Positions 14,720 through 20,856 of a stretch of DNA of 20,856 bases are shown piece after piece. The first letter of the stretch is position 1; each line of letters begins with the position of its first letter. Source of the DNA: JBDHTO01 sp039808665 (GTDB lineage: Bacteria; Pseudomonadota; Alphaproteobacteria; Paracaedibacterales; JAKBAR01); the NCBI GenBank assembly GCA_039808665.1, contig JBDHTO010000008.1, forward strand, positions 1 through 20,856, given 5' to 3'. The notes under the pieces were generated by a model. That model was not told the DNA's origin. It saw nothing but the letters and a program-made list of their open reading frames with translations, and ran no database searches. The position numbers and the translations under genes were made by a program.

Positions 14720-15877
14720 ATGTTTAAAACAACCTGTATTGCTGGGTTTGCCATGTTTTCCATGTTTTTTGGTTCTGGCAACCTTGTTTTTCCTCTCCTT
14801 CTTGGGACAGAAGCCCTTGATCATTCACTCTATGCCACGTTGGGCTTTTTAGTCACCGCGGTTGTGGTTCCCTTTATTGGTCTTATTGCCATGATTGTTT
14901 TTGATGGGAAGAGAGAACTCTTTTTTTCAAAGATTGGGGAACTTCCTGGATTTTTATTAACATTTGCGCTCTTATCTCTCATGGGGCCGTTTGGGGTTAT
15001 TCCTCGCTGTATCACGGTGGCTTATGGGGGGCTTCAGCTTGTATTTCCGGAGCTTTCGTTCCCGTTGTTTAGTTTGCTTTTTTCTGTTTGTATTGGTGTA
15101 CTTATCTGGCGACCCAATCGAGTTGTTAATATCATCGGGGTGGTTTTGACACCTTTTAAGCTTGGTGGATTGCTTCTTCTTATTGCTTTTGGCATGTACT
15201 ACGCTGTGGAGCCTTCCTCTTATGCCTATACTCCTTCTGTTGCGGCTTATTCCGGATTCACCCTCGGATATCAAACGATGGATCTTGTTGCGGCGTTTTT
15301 CTTCTCTGCAACCATTGTTCACTATCTTCGTGATAGTTTAATTAATGGAGAGCATAAGCCTTCTCTTTTAAAATCGAGCATCTCTGCTTCCTTAATTGGC
15401 GCAGCACTTTTAGCTCTTGTGTATTTCGGTTTTGTGAAGCTTGGGGCAAGCTACGCGGGAAGCTTGCATAGCACAAGTCCAGAGTCTCTTCTTGCTGCGA
15501 TTGCAGGACTTACAATGGGGAAATATGCGCTTGTTGTTGTGTCTGTAACCCTTGCGGTTTCTTGCCTTGCTACGGCCGTGATCTTATCAAGTTTATACGT
15601 TAGCTTCGTTAAGGAAGATATTTTGGAGAAAAGAATAAAAGCAAATGCATCTCAAAGTGCTGTTATCCTCCTGACGCTTGCGGTGACATATCTCATCTCT
15701 CTTCTTGGGTTCTCCAAAATTAGCGGGATGCTAGGCTTTGTTTTGACCTTGTCTTATCCAGCGTTGATTGGTCTTGCTCTTCACCATATTATGACTTTCT
15801 GGTTTAAGATGGATTATTCAAAACCCATTTTTTACGGAGTTTTGTTCATCTCCGGGGTGGTTCAGTGGCTCTTTTAA
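14720..15877 (+). CDS. brnQ: branched-chain amino acid carrier (LIVCS family)
   Basis: This 385-residue multi-span inner-membrane protein begins with the family signature (FAMFSMFFGSGNLVFPLLLG, residues 10-29, equivalent to FFGAGNLIFPP of BrnQ). Later motifs also fit (PFKLGGLLLL and the substrate-pathway region YQTMDLVAAFFFS near 188-200). BrnQ proteins import Leu, Ile and Val with Na+ or H+. At 385 residues it is somewhat shorter than the common 430-440, mainly towards the C-terminus, but no frame break is visible. The start has an excellent ribosome site (AAGGA, 6 nt spacing). A leader peptide and hairpin precede it, suggesting control by Ile/Val supply. Its 3' end overlaps the next gene by 13 nt, implying translational coupling. 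Confidence 0.9.
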   Translation: MFKTTCIAGFAMFSMFFGSGNLVFPLLLGTEALDHSLYATLGFLVTAVVVPFIGLIAMIVFDGKRELFFSKIGELPGFLLTFALLSLMGPFGVIPRCITVAYGGLQLVFPELSFPLFSLLFSVCIGVLIWRPNRVVNIIGVVLTPFKLGGLLLLIAFGMYYAVEPSSYAYTPSVAAYSGFTLGYQTMDLVAAFFFSATIVHYLRDSLINGEHKPSLLKSSISASLIGAALLALVYFGFVKLGASYAGSLHSTSPESLLAAIAGLTMGKYALVVVSVTLAVSCLATAVILSSLYVSFVKEDILEKRIKANASQSAVILLTLAVTYLISLLGFSKISGMLGFVLTLSYPALIGLALHHIMTFWFKMDYSKPIFYGVLFISGVVQWLF

Positions 15878-16749
15878 GGCATGCTTTGGTGATTTTTTCT
15901 TGTTTGCTTGTTGTGGCATGTGAGCCTCATAAGCAACAAGAAAGACTCTCAGAGGTGGTATGTACCTATTCTATCCTTCAAGATATTGTCCAAAATATTG
16001 CGGGGGACGAGATTCGCGTCACGTCTATTGTGCCGCGGCTTTCGGATCCCCATATTTTTGAGCCTACTCCAGAAAGTTTTGTAGCTGTGGAAAAAGCAAA
16101 AATTATTTTTGCGCATGGCCTTCACTTTGAAGGGTGGCTTGAAAAAATTCTGAAATCCCACGCTGGGAAGGTTATTTATGTGGCCTCTCATCATCCTGCG
16201 CGGCGTGTGGGGAAGGGGTTATTTGACCCGCACACGTGGCATAATCCATTATTTATGCTGACAAGTCTCCCTATCATTATTGATTCTCTCAGTAAGGCGT
16301 ATCCAGAAAAAGCCCATGGCTTTCGGGTTCGTGGTGAAGTTTATGAAAAAAAGCTCAAGTTGCTGGACAAGGAAATTAGGGCTGAATTTGATTCTTTACT
16401 GCCTCAGGTCAAACGTATTGTGCTCACAACCCATGATGCGTTTCATTACTTTGGGGAGCATTATGGTATAGAGTTTATCGCTCCTCTTGGTATATCTACG
16501 GATGCGGAGCCCACTCCTTTTGCTATTCAAAATATGATTGATCGTATTAAAAAGGATGATATCCGAGCGATATTCATAGAGAACTTAAGTAATCAAAAAT
16601 CTGTAGAGCAAATTGTCAGGGAAACAGGAGCTGAGATCGACGGAACCCTGTATGCGGACTCCCTCTCAAAGGAAAGCGGGCCAGCGCCCACATACCTCGA
16701 GATGCTGCGTTATAACGCAAACGCTGTTAAAAAAGCTCTCTTAAGCTAA
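15865..16749 (+). CDS. metal-binding lipoprotein, ZnuA/TroA-type ABC substrate-binding protein
   Basis: This cluster A-I solute-binding protein of about 294 residues carries a lipobox LVVAC (Cys19), so it is a membrane-anchored periplasmic receptor. Metal ligands can be placed by motif: H63 in DPHIFEP, H123 in DPHTWHNP, H190 in TTHDAFHYF, and D265 in YADSLS. Histidine rather than glutamate at the third site is the Zn/Mn-binding ZnuA/TroA pattern, not the MntC/PsaA one. The His-rich loop of many ZnuA proteins is absent. The start is GTG at 15865 inside the end of brnQ, with GGGG upstream; a later TTG (15886) with AAGG is less likely because it would lose the positive N-terminal residues. No ATPase or permease gene follows, so the partners must lie elsewhere or be missing. 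Confidence 0.85.
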   Translation: MALLRHALVIFSCLLVVACEPHKQQERLSEVVCTYSILQDIVQNIAGDEIRVTSIVPRLSDPHIFEPTPESFVAVEKAKIIFAHGLHFEGWLEKILKSHAGKVIYVASHHPARRVGKGLFDPHTWHNPLFMLTSLPIIIDSLSKAYPEKAHGFRVRGEVYEKKLKLLDKEIRAEFDSLLPQVKRIVLTTHDAFHYFGEHYGIEFIAPLGISTDAEPTPFAIQNMIDRIKKDDIRAIFIENLSNQKSVEQIVRETGAEIDGTLYADSLSKESGPAPTYLEMLRYNANAVKKALLS

Positions 16750-16750
16750 T

Positions 16751-16936
16751 TTATTTCACAGCGCAACGGCTGCAGCATTTCTCCGGGAACGGAACGTTTT
16801 CATCAAGGGTATAATAGGAAGGATCATAAACATAGTTAACATGCGGATCCTTGTCTGAATTGTTATATTTTACTCCCTCAGCCGCATAACCGCCGAAAAG
16901 ACCCGTAAGGATAAGTATAGTTGCAACGTCAGCCAT
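16751..16936 (-). CDS. small one-span membrane protein, unknown function
   Basis: The 61-residue frame starts at ATG 16936 with AGAGAG 7-12 nt upstream, and ends 1 nt from the convergent end of the metal-binding lipoprotein gene. Residues 5-20 (ATILILTGLFGGYAAE) form a single short hydrophobic span. A polar Tyr/Asn/Asp-rich part follows (YNNSDKDPHVNYVYDPSYY), then a cysteine cluster CCSRC near the C-terminus (about residues 54-58) that could bind metal or form disulfides. No family is recognised. The ribosome site, ordered composition and lack of an overlapping gene favour a real gene, but this is not certain. Confidence 0.55.
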   Translation of the reverse strand: MADVATILILTGLFGGYAAEGVKYNNSDKDPHVNYVYDPSYYTLDENVPFPEKCCSRCAVK

Positions 16937-17022
16937 GATTATTCTCTCTATAAGCGCTTTGACTTAATTATTACTGATTTTTCTTTAATAATAGGTAAAG
17001 AGGAGGAAAAAAAGATTTTGAG

Positions 17023-17098
17023 TGGTGGGCCCTGAAGGATTCGAACCTTCGACACCCTGATTAAAAGTCAGGTGCTCTACCAACTGAGCTAAGGGCCC
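17023..17098 (-). tRNA. tRNA-Lys (anticodon UUU)
   Basis: The minus strand reads GGGCCCTTAGCTCAGTTGG and folds into a full cloverleaf. The acceptor GGGCCCT (17098-17092) pairs with AGGGCCC, the anticodon loop is CTTTTAA, the T-arm contains GGTTCGAATCC, the discriminator is A, and CCA is encoded (17025-17023). The anticodon TTT decodes AAA/AAG. Confidence 0.96.
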
Positions 17099-17116
17099 CA
17101 AAAATCATGTGTTTAC

Positions 17117-17145
17117 TTATACGGCGTCTTCCATAGTGGGTCAAG
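17117..17145 (-). promoter_or_regulatory. promoter of tRNA-Lys
   Basis: Minus strand: TTGACC (17145-17140), 17-nt spacer, TATAAG (17122-17117). It is near consensus and ends 18 nt before the tRNA 5' end. Confidence 0.65.
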
Positions 17146-17236
17146 CAAATAAATGCGAATAGGTTTATTTTTTAAAATCATATGCGTAAGCCTGCGTTTT
17201 TAAGGGAGATGAAAGGAAAATTTTTATACCTTATCC

Positions 17237-17265
17237 TTGAGGAATGAGAAAAAATTCGCTATGTG
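17237..17265 (+). promoter_or_regulatory. candidate promoter of the ndk-pgsA-perM-hdaA cluster
   Basis: TTGAGG (17237-17242), 17-nt spacer, TATGTG (17260-17265), about 40 nt before the ndk ATG. The long gap 17101-17305 otherwise holds only the tRNA promoter. Confidence 0.35.
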
Positions 17266-17305
17266 TAAGGGTATAGTTTATCAATTTAAAAACAGACCCA
17301 ACACA

Positions 17306-17728
17306 ATGGCTATTGAACGTACATTTTCTATTCTTAAACCCGATGCAACACGCCGTAACCTTACAGGTAGAATCAACGCAGTGATTGAGGCTTCAGGGCT
17401 TCGCATTGTTGCGCAAAAGCGCCTTCAATTGACAAGAACACAAGCTGAGGGCTTTTACGCTGTACACAAAGAGCGCTCCTTCTTTGGCGAGCTTTGCGAT
17501 TTTATGGTAAGCGGTCCCGTTGTTGTTCAGGTCCTCGAAGGTGAAAACGCTGTGGAAGCGTACCGTACCGTTATGGGGGCAACCAATCCGGCAAATGCTG
17601 CAGAAGGCACAATTCGTAAAGAGTTTGCAGAAAGTATTGAGGCAAACTCCGTTCACGGATCCGACTCAAAAGAGAATGCAGCCATTGAAATTGCCTACTT
17701 TTTCTCTGATATAGAAATCGTAGGATAA
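17306..17728 (+). CDS. ndk: nucleoside diphosphate kinase
   Basis: The 140-residue product matches the standard Ndk length when started at the ATG at 17306 (MAIERTFSILKPDA). Upstream in-frame codons are not conserved. The catalytic histidine that carries the phosphate is H117 in NSVHGSDS, the same number as in E. coli. The nucleotide-binding residues KPDA (11-14) and the Kpn-loop region are intact. It transfers the gamma phosphate between NTPs and NDPs, keeping (d)NTP pools balanced. It appears to lead a compact cluster with pgsA (7-nt gap), perM and hdaA. Confidence 0.97.
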   Translation: MAIERTFSILKPDATRRNLTGRINAVIEASGLRIVAQKRLQLTRTQAEGFYAVHKERSFFGELCDFMVSGPVVVQVLEGENAVEAYRTVMGATNPANAAEGTIRKEFAESIEANSVHGSDSKENAAIEIAYFFSDIEIVG

Positions 17729-17735
17729 CAATTCA

Positions 17736-18296
17736 GTGGTTGTTCAAGGCGGCAAAGCAGTTATCATCTCCCTCCCAAATGCTTTGTCGCTTTTTCGTAT
17801 TATCGTTACACCCTTTTTTCTTTATTTCTCCTTTCATGGGGAATCCCTCGTCGCCATGGCGCTGTTTTTTGCAGCCGTGCTGAGTGATTGGGCGGATGGT
17901 TTTTTTGCCCGTCTGCTGAAGAGAGAGTCCGTTTTGGGAGAAGTCCTTGATCCCATTGCCGACAAAATTTTATTGATGGCGAGTTTTATTGGATTTTTCC
18001 TTATGGGAAAAATTCCCTTTTGGATCATGATTGTTGCTGTGGGGCGCGATGTGCTCCTTTTGGTTTCAGGACTCTTTATTCTTCTTAAAAAATATGATTT
18101 TCGTATGAAGCCTGCGCGCTTGAGTAAGTGGAATACGGCGCTGCAAATGCTTTATATTGCTGTGGTTGCCTTTCAAATTAAGCCAGAGTGGAGCGTTTTC
18201 TTGGGTTGCCTTGCAAGCCTTACGACCCTCCTCAGTGCTTTACTCTATATTCACGTTTTCAAAACATGGTACACTCACCAGGATACGACCGTTTAA
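17736..18296 (+). CDS. pgsA: CDP-diacylglycerol-glycerol-3-phosphate 3-phosphatidyltransferase
   Basis: The 186-residue membrane protein has the complete CDP-alcohol phosphotransferase motif D51-xx-D54-G55-xx-A58-R59-x8-G68-xxx-D72-xxx-D76 (DWADGFFAR, then GEVLDPIAD) and about six hydrophobic spans. The N-terminal SLPNALSLFRI is typical for PgsA. It makes phosphatidylglycerophosphate, the first committed step to phosphatidylglycerol and cardiolipin at the inner membrane. The GTG at 17736 has AGGA about 10 nt upstream; the first 11 residues are not conserved, so the exact start is uncertain. A cardiolipin-synthase-like member of the same superfamily is a less likely alternative. Confidence 0.9.
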   Translation: MVVQGGKAVIISLPNALSLFRIIVTPFFLYFSFHGESLVAMALFFAAVLSDWADGFFARLLKRESVLGEVLDPIADKILLMASFIGFFLMGKIPFWIMIVAVGRDVLLLVSGLFILLKKYDFRMKPARLSKWNTALQMLYIAVVAFQIKPEWSVFLGCLASLTTLLSALLYIHVFKTWYTHQDTTV

Positions 18297-18313
18297 CCTA
18301 AAAGGCACGTTCC

Positions 18314-19387
18314 ATGATGAATATTACCTTGCGTGAGATTTTGGTTGTTGTCGCAGTTTTCGTTGCGGCATTTGTTCTTCAAAGTCTTAGTCCTATTCTC
18401 ATTCCTTTTCTTGCTGGATGCATTGGTGCCTATGCTCTTTCTCCGCTTGTGAGGTTTTTTGAATCTCTACATTTGGGGCGTGTTCTTGGAACGATTTTAG
18501 CCATGCTTATTTTCTTTACCTGCGTAGGGGGACTTTTGATGATTATTGTTCCCTATGTTCACCGGGAGCTAATTCAGATATCGTCAAATATCCCAGGGTT
18601 AAGTCAAAAAATTGTTACGCATATCACCCCAACCCTTGATTACATTTCCAAGGAGTTTGGTACACCATCTGTGGCCGAGATTAAGACACAGCTAAGCAAC
18701 CATTTGGGACAAATTGCACAAGTGGTGGTCAGCTTTCTCATCAGCGTTGTCGGAAGTGGTATGGCTATTGCCAATATGATTTCGATTTTGATCCTGACTC
18801 CTGTGGTGATGTTTTATTTTCTCAAGGATTGGCCTCTCTTTTTGGAGGGAGTCTATAAACTCATCCCCCATCGTTACCGGGATAGGGTGATGAAATATGT
18901 ACGCGCGGTGGATACAACACTTGGGGGATATGCCAAAGGGCAGGCCATCGTATGTTTGATTCAAATGTGTACCTATAGTTTGGGCCTCTGGTTGATTCAG
19001 GTTCCTGATGCCTTTTTTATTGGCTTTATCACAGGATTTTTGACGTTTATTCCCTATCTCGGCGCCTTCATCGGATTTACCCTGTCCTTTATCGTGATCA
19101 TGATTAATTTTGTAGGGGCTTGGCAGGTTGGTGCACTTTTAATCGTCTTTGCCGTGATAAACCTTTTTGAGGGGAATTTCCTTACGCCCAAGCTCATCGG
19201 TGAAAAGGTCGGTCTGCATCCCATTTGGATTATCTTCTCTCTTTTGGCGGCGGCTAATTGGTTTGGATTTATGGGAGTTGTTGTGGCGCTTCCCGTGGCC
19301 GCGATGTTAAGTGCGATGACGGGTGTGATGATGCAGGATTATTATAAAAGTAAACTTTACGGCAAGCATGTTACAAAACCCTCTTAA
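18314..19387 (+). CDS. AI-2E/PerM-family permease
   Basis: This 357-residue multi-span membrane protein has the family pattern: an N-terminal hydrophobic hairpin (residues 7-65), a long amphipathic extracytoplasmic segment (about 75-145), and a conserved C-terminal core. The core carries GGYAKGQAIVCLIQ and FLTFIPYLGAFIGF (about residues 210-260). Members are variously linked to AI-2 export, Na+/H+ antiport and general permease roles, so the substrate stays open. Two adjacent ATGs (18314 and 18317) can serve as start. It overlaps hdaA by 20 nt. The perM-hdaA neighbourhood recurs in alphaproteobacteria, which supports the taxonomic call. Confidence 0.88.
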   Translation: MMNITLREILVVVAVFVAAFVLQSLSPILIPFLAGCIGAYALSPLVRFFESLHLGRVLGTILAMLIFFTCVGGLLMIIVPYVHRELIQISSNIPGLSQKIVTHITPTLDYISKEFGTPSVAEIKTQLSNHLGQIAQVVVSFLISVVGSGMAIANMISILILTPVVMFYFLKDWPLFLEGVYKLIPHRYRDRVMKYVRAVDTTLGGYAKGQAIVCLIQMCTYSLGLWLIQVPDAFFIGFITGFLTFIPYLGAFIGFTLSFIVIMINFVGAWQVGALLIVFAVINLFEGNFLTPKLIGEKVGLHPIWIIFSLLAAANWFGFMGVVVALPVAAMLSAMTGVMMQDYYKSKLYGKHVTKPS

Positions 19388-20024
19388 TCAACTTCTTCTC
19401 CCCCTTGAGGTTGAAGGGCGTTATGCGGAAGAGCTTGTCTATGGGAGCTGTAACGCGGATGCCTTTGCTTGGTTGGAACGCTTCCCGGATTGGCCGATCC
19501 CTTTTATCTATGTAGAGGGGCCAGAGAAATCAGGAAAATCTACCCTTTCTAAAATGTATAGAAAGAGGATAAACGCTTTTCTTGTGAATCCAGGCACACC
19601 TCTGTTGGAGATTCCAGAAAATCGCGCCATTATCGTAGATGACGCAGAAAATATGGATGAGGAAATTCTTTTTCACCTTTATAACAGAGCAAAAATAACA
19701 GGTTATCCTTTGATCTTGTTTTCAGTCATGTCCCCTTCTGAAATGCCTGCGTTGACTAGGGATGTACGTTCAAGGCTCATGAGTTTTTACGTAATCCCCC
19801 TCCTTGAACCGGATGATCAAACCTTTCGGTTGCTCTTGCGCAAGCAGCTCCAAGATCTTGGGGTATCCTTTTCAGAAAATATTATTGAGCTTTTCCTTCA
19901 AAAGGCGGAGCGTTCCTATAAAACGATTCATGATTTTGCTGAATTTTTGGGTAAGCGAAGTTTGACACTACAAAAAAACATGACTCGCCATGATGTGATG
20001 GAGTTTTTTGAAAATGTCCCTTGA
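19368..20024 (+). CDS. hdaA: HdaA, DnaA-related regulator of replication initiation
   Basis: The 218-residue product corresponds to the AAA+ part of DnaA without its DNA-binding domain. Near the N-terminus NQLLLPL (residues 7-13) is a beta-clamp binding motif of the Q-L-x-L-P-L type. Walker A is GPEKSGKST (51-59), Walker B IIVDDAE (88-94), and RDVRSRL (132-138) supplies the box VII/sensor arginines. With clamp-bound DNA, Hda-type proteins trigger ATP hydrolysis by DnaA and prevent re-initiation. Translation is coupled to perM through the 20-nt overlap. Sequence divergence and short size are normal for alphaproteobacterial HdaA. Confidence 0.88.
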   Translation: MLQNPLNQLLLPLEVEGRYAEELVYGSCNADAFAWLERFPDWPIPFIYVEGPEKSGKSTLSKMYRKRINAFLVNPGTPLLEIPENRAIIVDDAENMDEEILFHLYNRAKITGYPLILFSVMSPSEMPALTRDVRSRLMSFYVIPLLEPDDQTFRLLLRKQLQDLGVSFSENIIELFLQKAERSYKTIHDFAEFLGKRSLTLQKNMTRHDVMEFFENVP

Positions 20025-20161
20025 GAGATGTTATATCAATAACCGGTTTTTCCATCAGGTCATGAGTTTAAATAATAAGAAAGGTTATCAAATAGCAAAC
20101 CCCATTCTCCCCCCTCTGAAAGAGGATGAAATTTTATAAACCGAACAGCTTTGTGACAATC

Positions 20162-20192
20162 AAAAACCTCCACAGTATATGTGGAGGTTTTT
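20162..20192. terminator. bidirectional rho-independent terminator
   Basis: A perfect 12-bp stem AAAAACCTCCAC / GTGGAGGTTTTT around a 7-nt loop (AGTATAT) separates hdaA (plus) from the convergent WH2-protein gene (minus). A and T tracts on both sides let it stop both. The rest of 20025-20217 shows no gene. Confidence 0.92.
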
Positions 20193-20217
20193 GTATAGTG
20201 TCGTTAGTTCGTGGGCG

Positions 20218-20856
20218 TCAGTCGCTAAAAGAGCCGCTGGATGATTCACTATCTTGTTGTTTTGACTCTCCTATAATATTTCTTCTATTTTCCAGGTTAG
20301 TCATTAGAGCGCCCCACATTCCACCCATCGCGGCGGGTTCACTGGACTGTTCTTTTACTCCATGTGCTGAGCTTCTATCTTTTATTTGACTAGGATCAAC
20401 CTTTTTTAATTGAGGTTTAGTACCAATCTGCCCCAAAAATGCTAGTGGAGCTTGGCCTGTCGTACGAGGTGCTCCACCTGGCGGAGGAGGCGGTGGTGGT
20501 CCACCACGTGTTCCGGGAGGAGGAGGCGGTGCTTTTGCTCGAGGCATGGCGTCAGGAGGTGTCGGCGCGCCTGTGTTTTTACTTGATACTGCAAGCAATC
20601 CTGCAAGGGCTCCGCCTCTTTTAGACGAGGAGGTTTTTCTTTGTGCGGAAGAAGGTTCTTCACTGCTTACCACTTGAGCCTTTTTTTCTTGAGTAGTGGA
20701 CGCTGCAAGCAATCCTGCAAGGGCTCCGCCTTTTTTAGACGAGGAGGTTTTTTTTGGTGCGGAAGAAGGTTCTTCACTACTTACCACTTGAGCCTTTTTT
20801 TCTTGAGTAGTGGACGCTGCAAGCAATCCTGCAAGGGCTCCGCCTCTTTTAGACGA
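20218..20856 (-). CDS. proline-rich WH2 protein with WASP-like VCA module (5' end beyond window)
   Basis: The frame is open to the window edge, so the N-terminus is missing; 212 residues are visible (residue 1 at base 20856). Order: tandem 38-residue repeats rich in Ser/Lys/Glu with GGALAGLLA (residues 5-91), a proline-rich linker (about 98-130; PPPPPG and a run of seven Pro), then a WH2-like actin-binding motif LAFLGQIGTKPQLKKV (138-153). A segment GALMTNLENRRNIIGES (182-198) follows, and a Ser/Asp/Glu tail ends in FSD. WH2 domains have a helix of the type LLxxIxxG then LKKV. The 182-198 segment resembles the central (C) region of human WASP/N-WASP (GALMEVMQKRSKAIHSSDED), which contacts Arp2/3. 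Poly-Pro, WH2, C and acidic tail is the order of WASP and of Rickettsia RickA. The terminal Trp of real acidic motifs is absent. Likely an exported actin-manipulating effector; no export signal can be judged. Confidence 0.8.
   Translation of the reverse strand, partial: SSKRGGALAGLLAASTTQEKKAQVVSSEEPSSAPKKTSSSKKGGALAGLLAASTTQEKKAQVVSSEEPSSAQRKTSSSKRGGALAGLLAVSSKNTGAPTPPDAMPRAKAPPPPPGTRGGPPPPPPPGGAPRTTGQAPLAFLGQIGTKPQLKKVDPSQIKDRSSAHGVKEQSSEPAAMGGMWGALMTNLENRRNIIGESKQQDSESSSGSFSD
20591..20856. repeat. 114-bp tandem repeats inside the WH2 protein gene
   Basis: Units start at 20591, 20705 and 20819 (the last is cut by the window edge). Copies one and two differ at 4 of 114 positions; the visible 38 bases of copy three are identical to copy one. 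The period is exactly 38 codons, so frame is kept when copies are gained or lost. Confidence 0.95.

Noticed and set aside
17237..17305. Longer ndk frame from the TTG at 17237
   Set aside because: The extra residues are not part of any Ndk, a candidate promoter occupies this stretch, and MAIERTFSILKPDA is the normal N-terminus.
20162..20192. CRISPR repeat or attachment site at the perfect inverted repeat
   Set aside because: It occurs once, has A/T tails and lies between convergent genes, so it is a terminator. No CRISPR array, IS element or integrase is visible in the window.
20439..20663. Other-frame ORFs across the proline-rich and repeat region
   Set aside because: They are by-products of the GC-rich poly-proline and repeat DNA; only the frame ending at 20218 gives coherent WH2 and central-like motifs.

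Overview
The window looks like chromosomal DNA of a moderately AT-rich alphaproteobacterium, probably a host-associated one (Holosporales/Rickettsiales-like lifestyle). Support for the class: an RpoH-type heat-shock sigma factor, a minimal DnaA-like HdaA directly behind a PerM/AI-2E permease, and the rnc-era pair. Support for host association: a Chlamydia-type dicarboxylate (DASS) carrier, several secreted coiled-coil or repeat proteins without recognisable families, and at the right edge a protein laid out like the actin-nucleating end of eukaryotic WASP proteins. The genus cannot be fixed from the sequence alone.

Layout. 1-5700 (plus strand): a secreted repeat protein, a DASS carrier, the redox chaperone Hsp33, a methyl-accepting chemotaxis-type protein with almost no periplasmic part, and a small secreted protein of unknown function. 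5700-9940 (minus strand, read right to left): rnc, era, rpoH, bamE, then two neighbouring secreted coiled-coil proteins. 9940-13600: a FlhG/MinD-like ATPase (plus), a secreted DUF2059-like protein (minus) and uvrB (plus), closed by a strong bidirectional terminator. 13600-16940: a porin-like outer-membrane barrel (minus); a tiny Ile/Val-rich leader peptide in front of the branched-chain amino acid carrier brnQ (plus), which overlaps a metal-binding lipoprotein gene; and a 61-residue membrane-type protein (minus). 17000-20025: tRNA-Lys (minus), then the compact plus-strand cluster ndk-pgsA-perM-hdaA. 20160-20856: a bidirectional terminator, then the 3' part of a minus-strand gene for a repeat-containing, proline-rich, WH2-bearing protein that leaves the window.

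Most core genes handle housekeeping: RNA processing and ribosome assembly (rnc, era), stress response (rpoH, hslO), envelope biogenesis (bamE, pgsA), DNA repair (uvrB), nucleotide balance (ndk) and replication-initiation control (hdaA). The accessory genes are mostly exported or membrane proteins that import host-type metabolites (dicarboxylates, branched-chain amino acids, Zn/Mn) or may face the host.

The two most interesting signals are the WASP-like proline/WH2/central/acidic module at 20218-20856, which suggests a bacterial mimic of an Arp2/3 activator, and the 16-codon leader at 14600-14650. The leader carries eight consecutive Ile/Val codons, has its stop codon in a hairpin loop, and begins almost at the predicted transcription start, which suggests attenuation control of brnQ.
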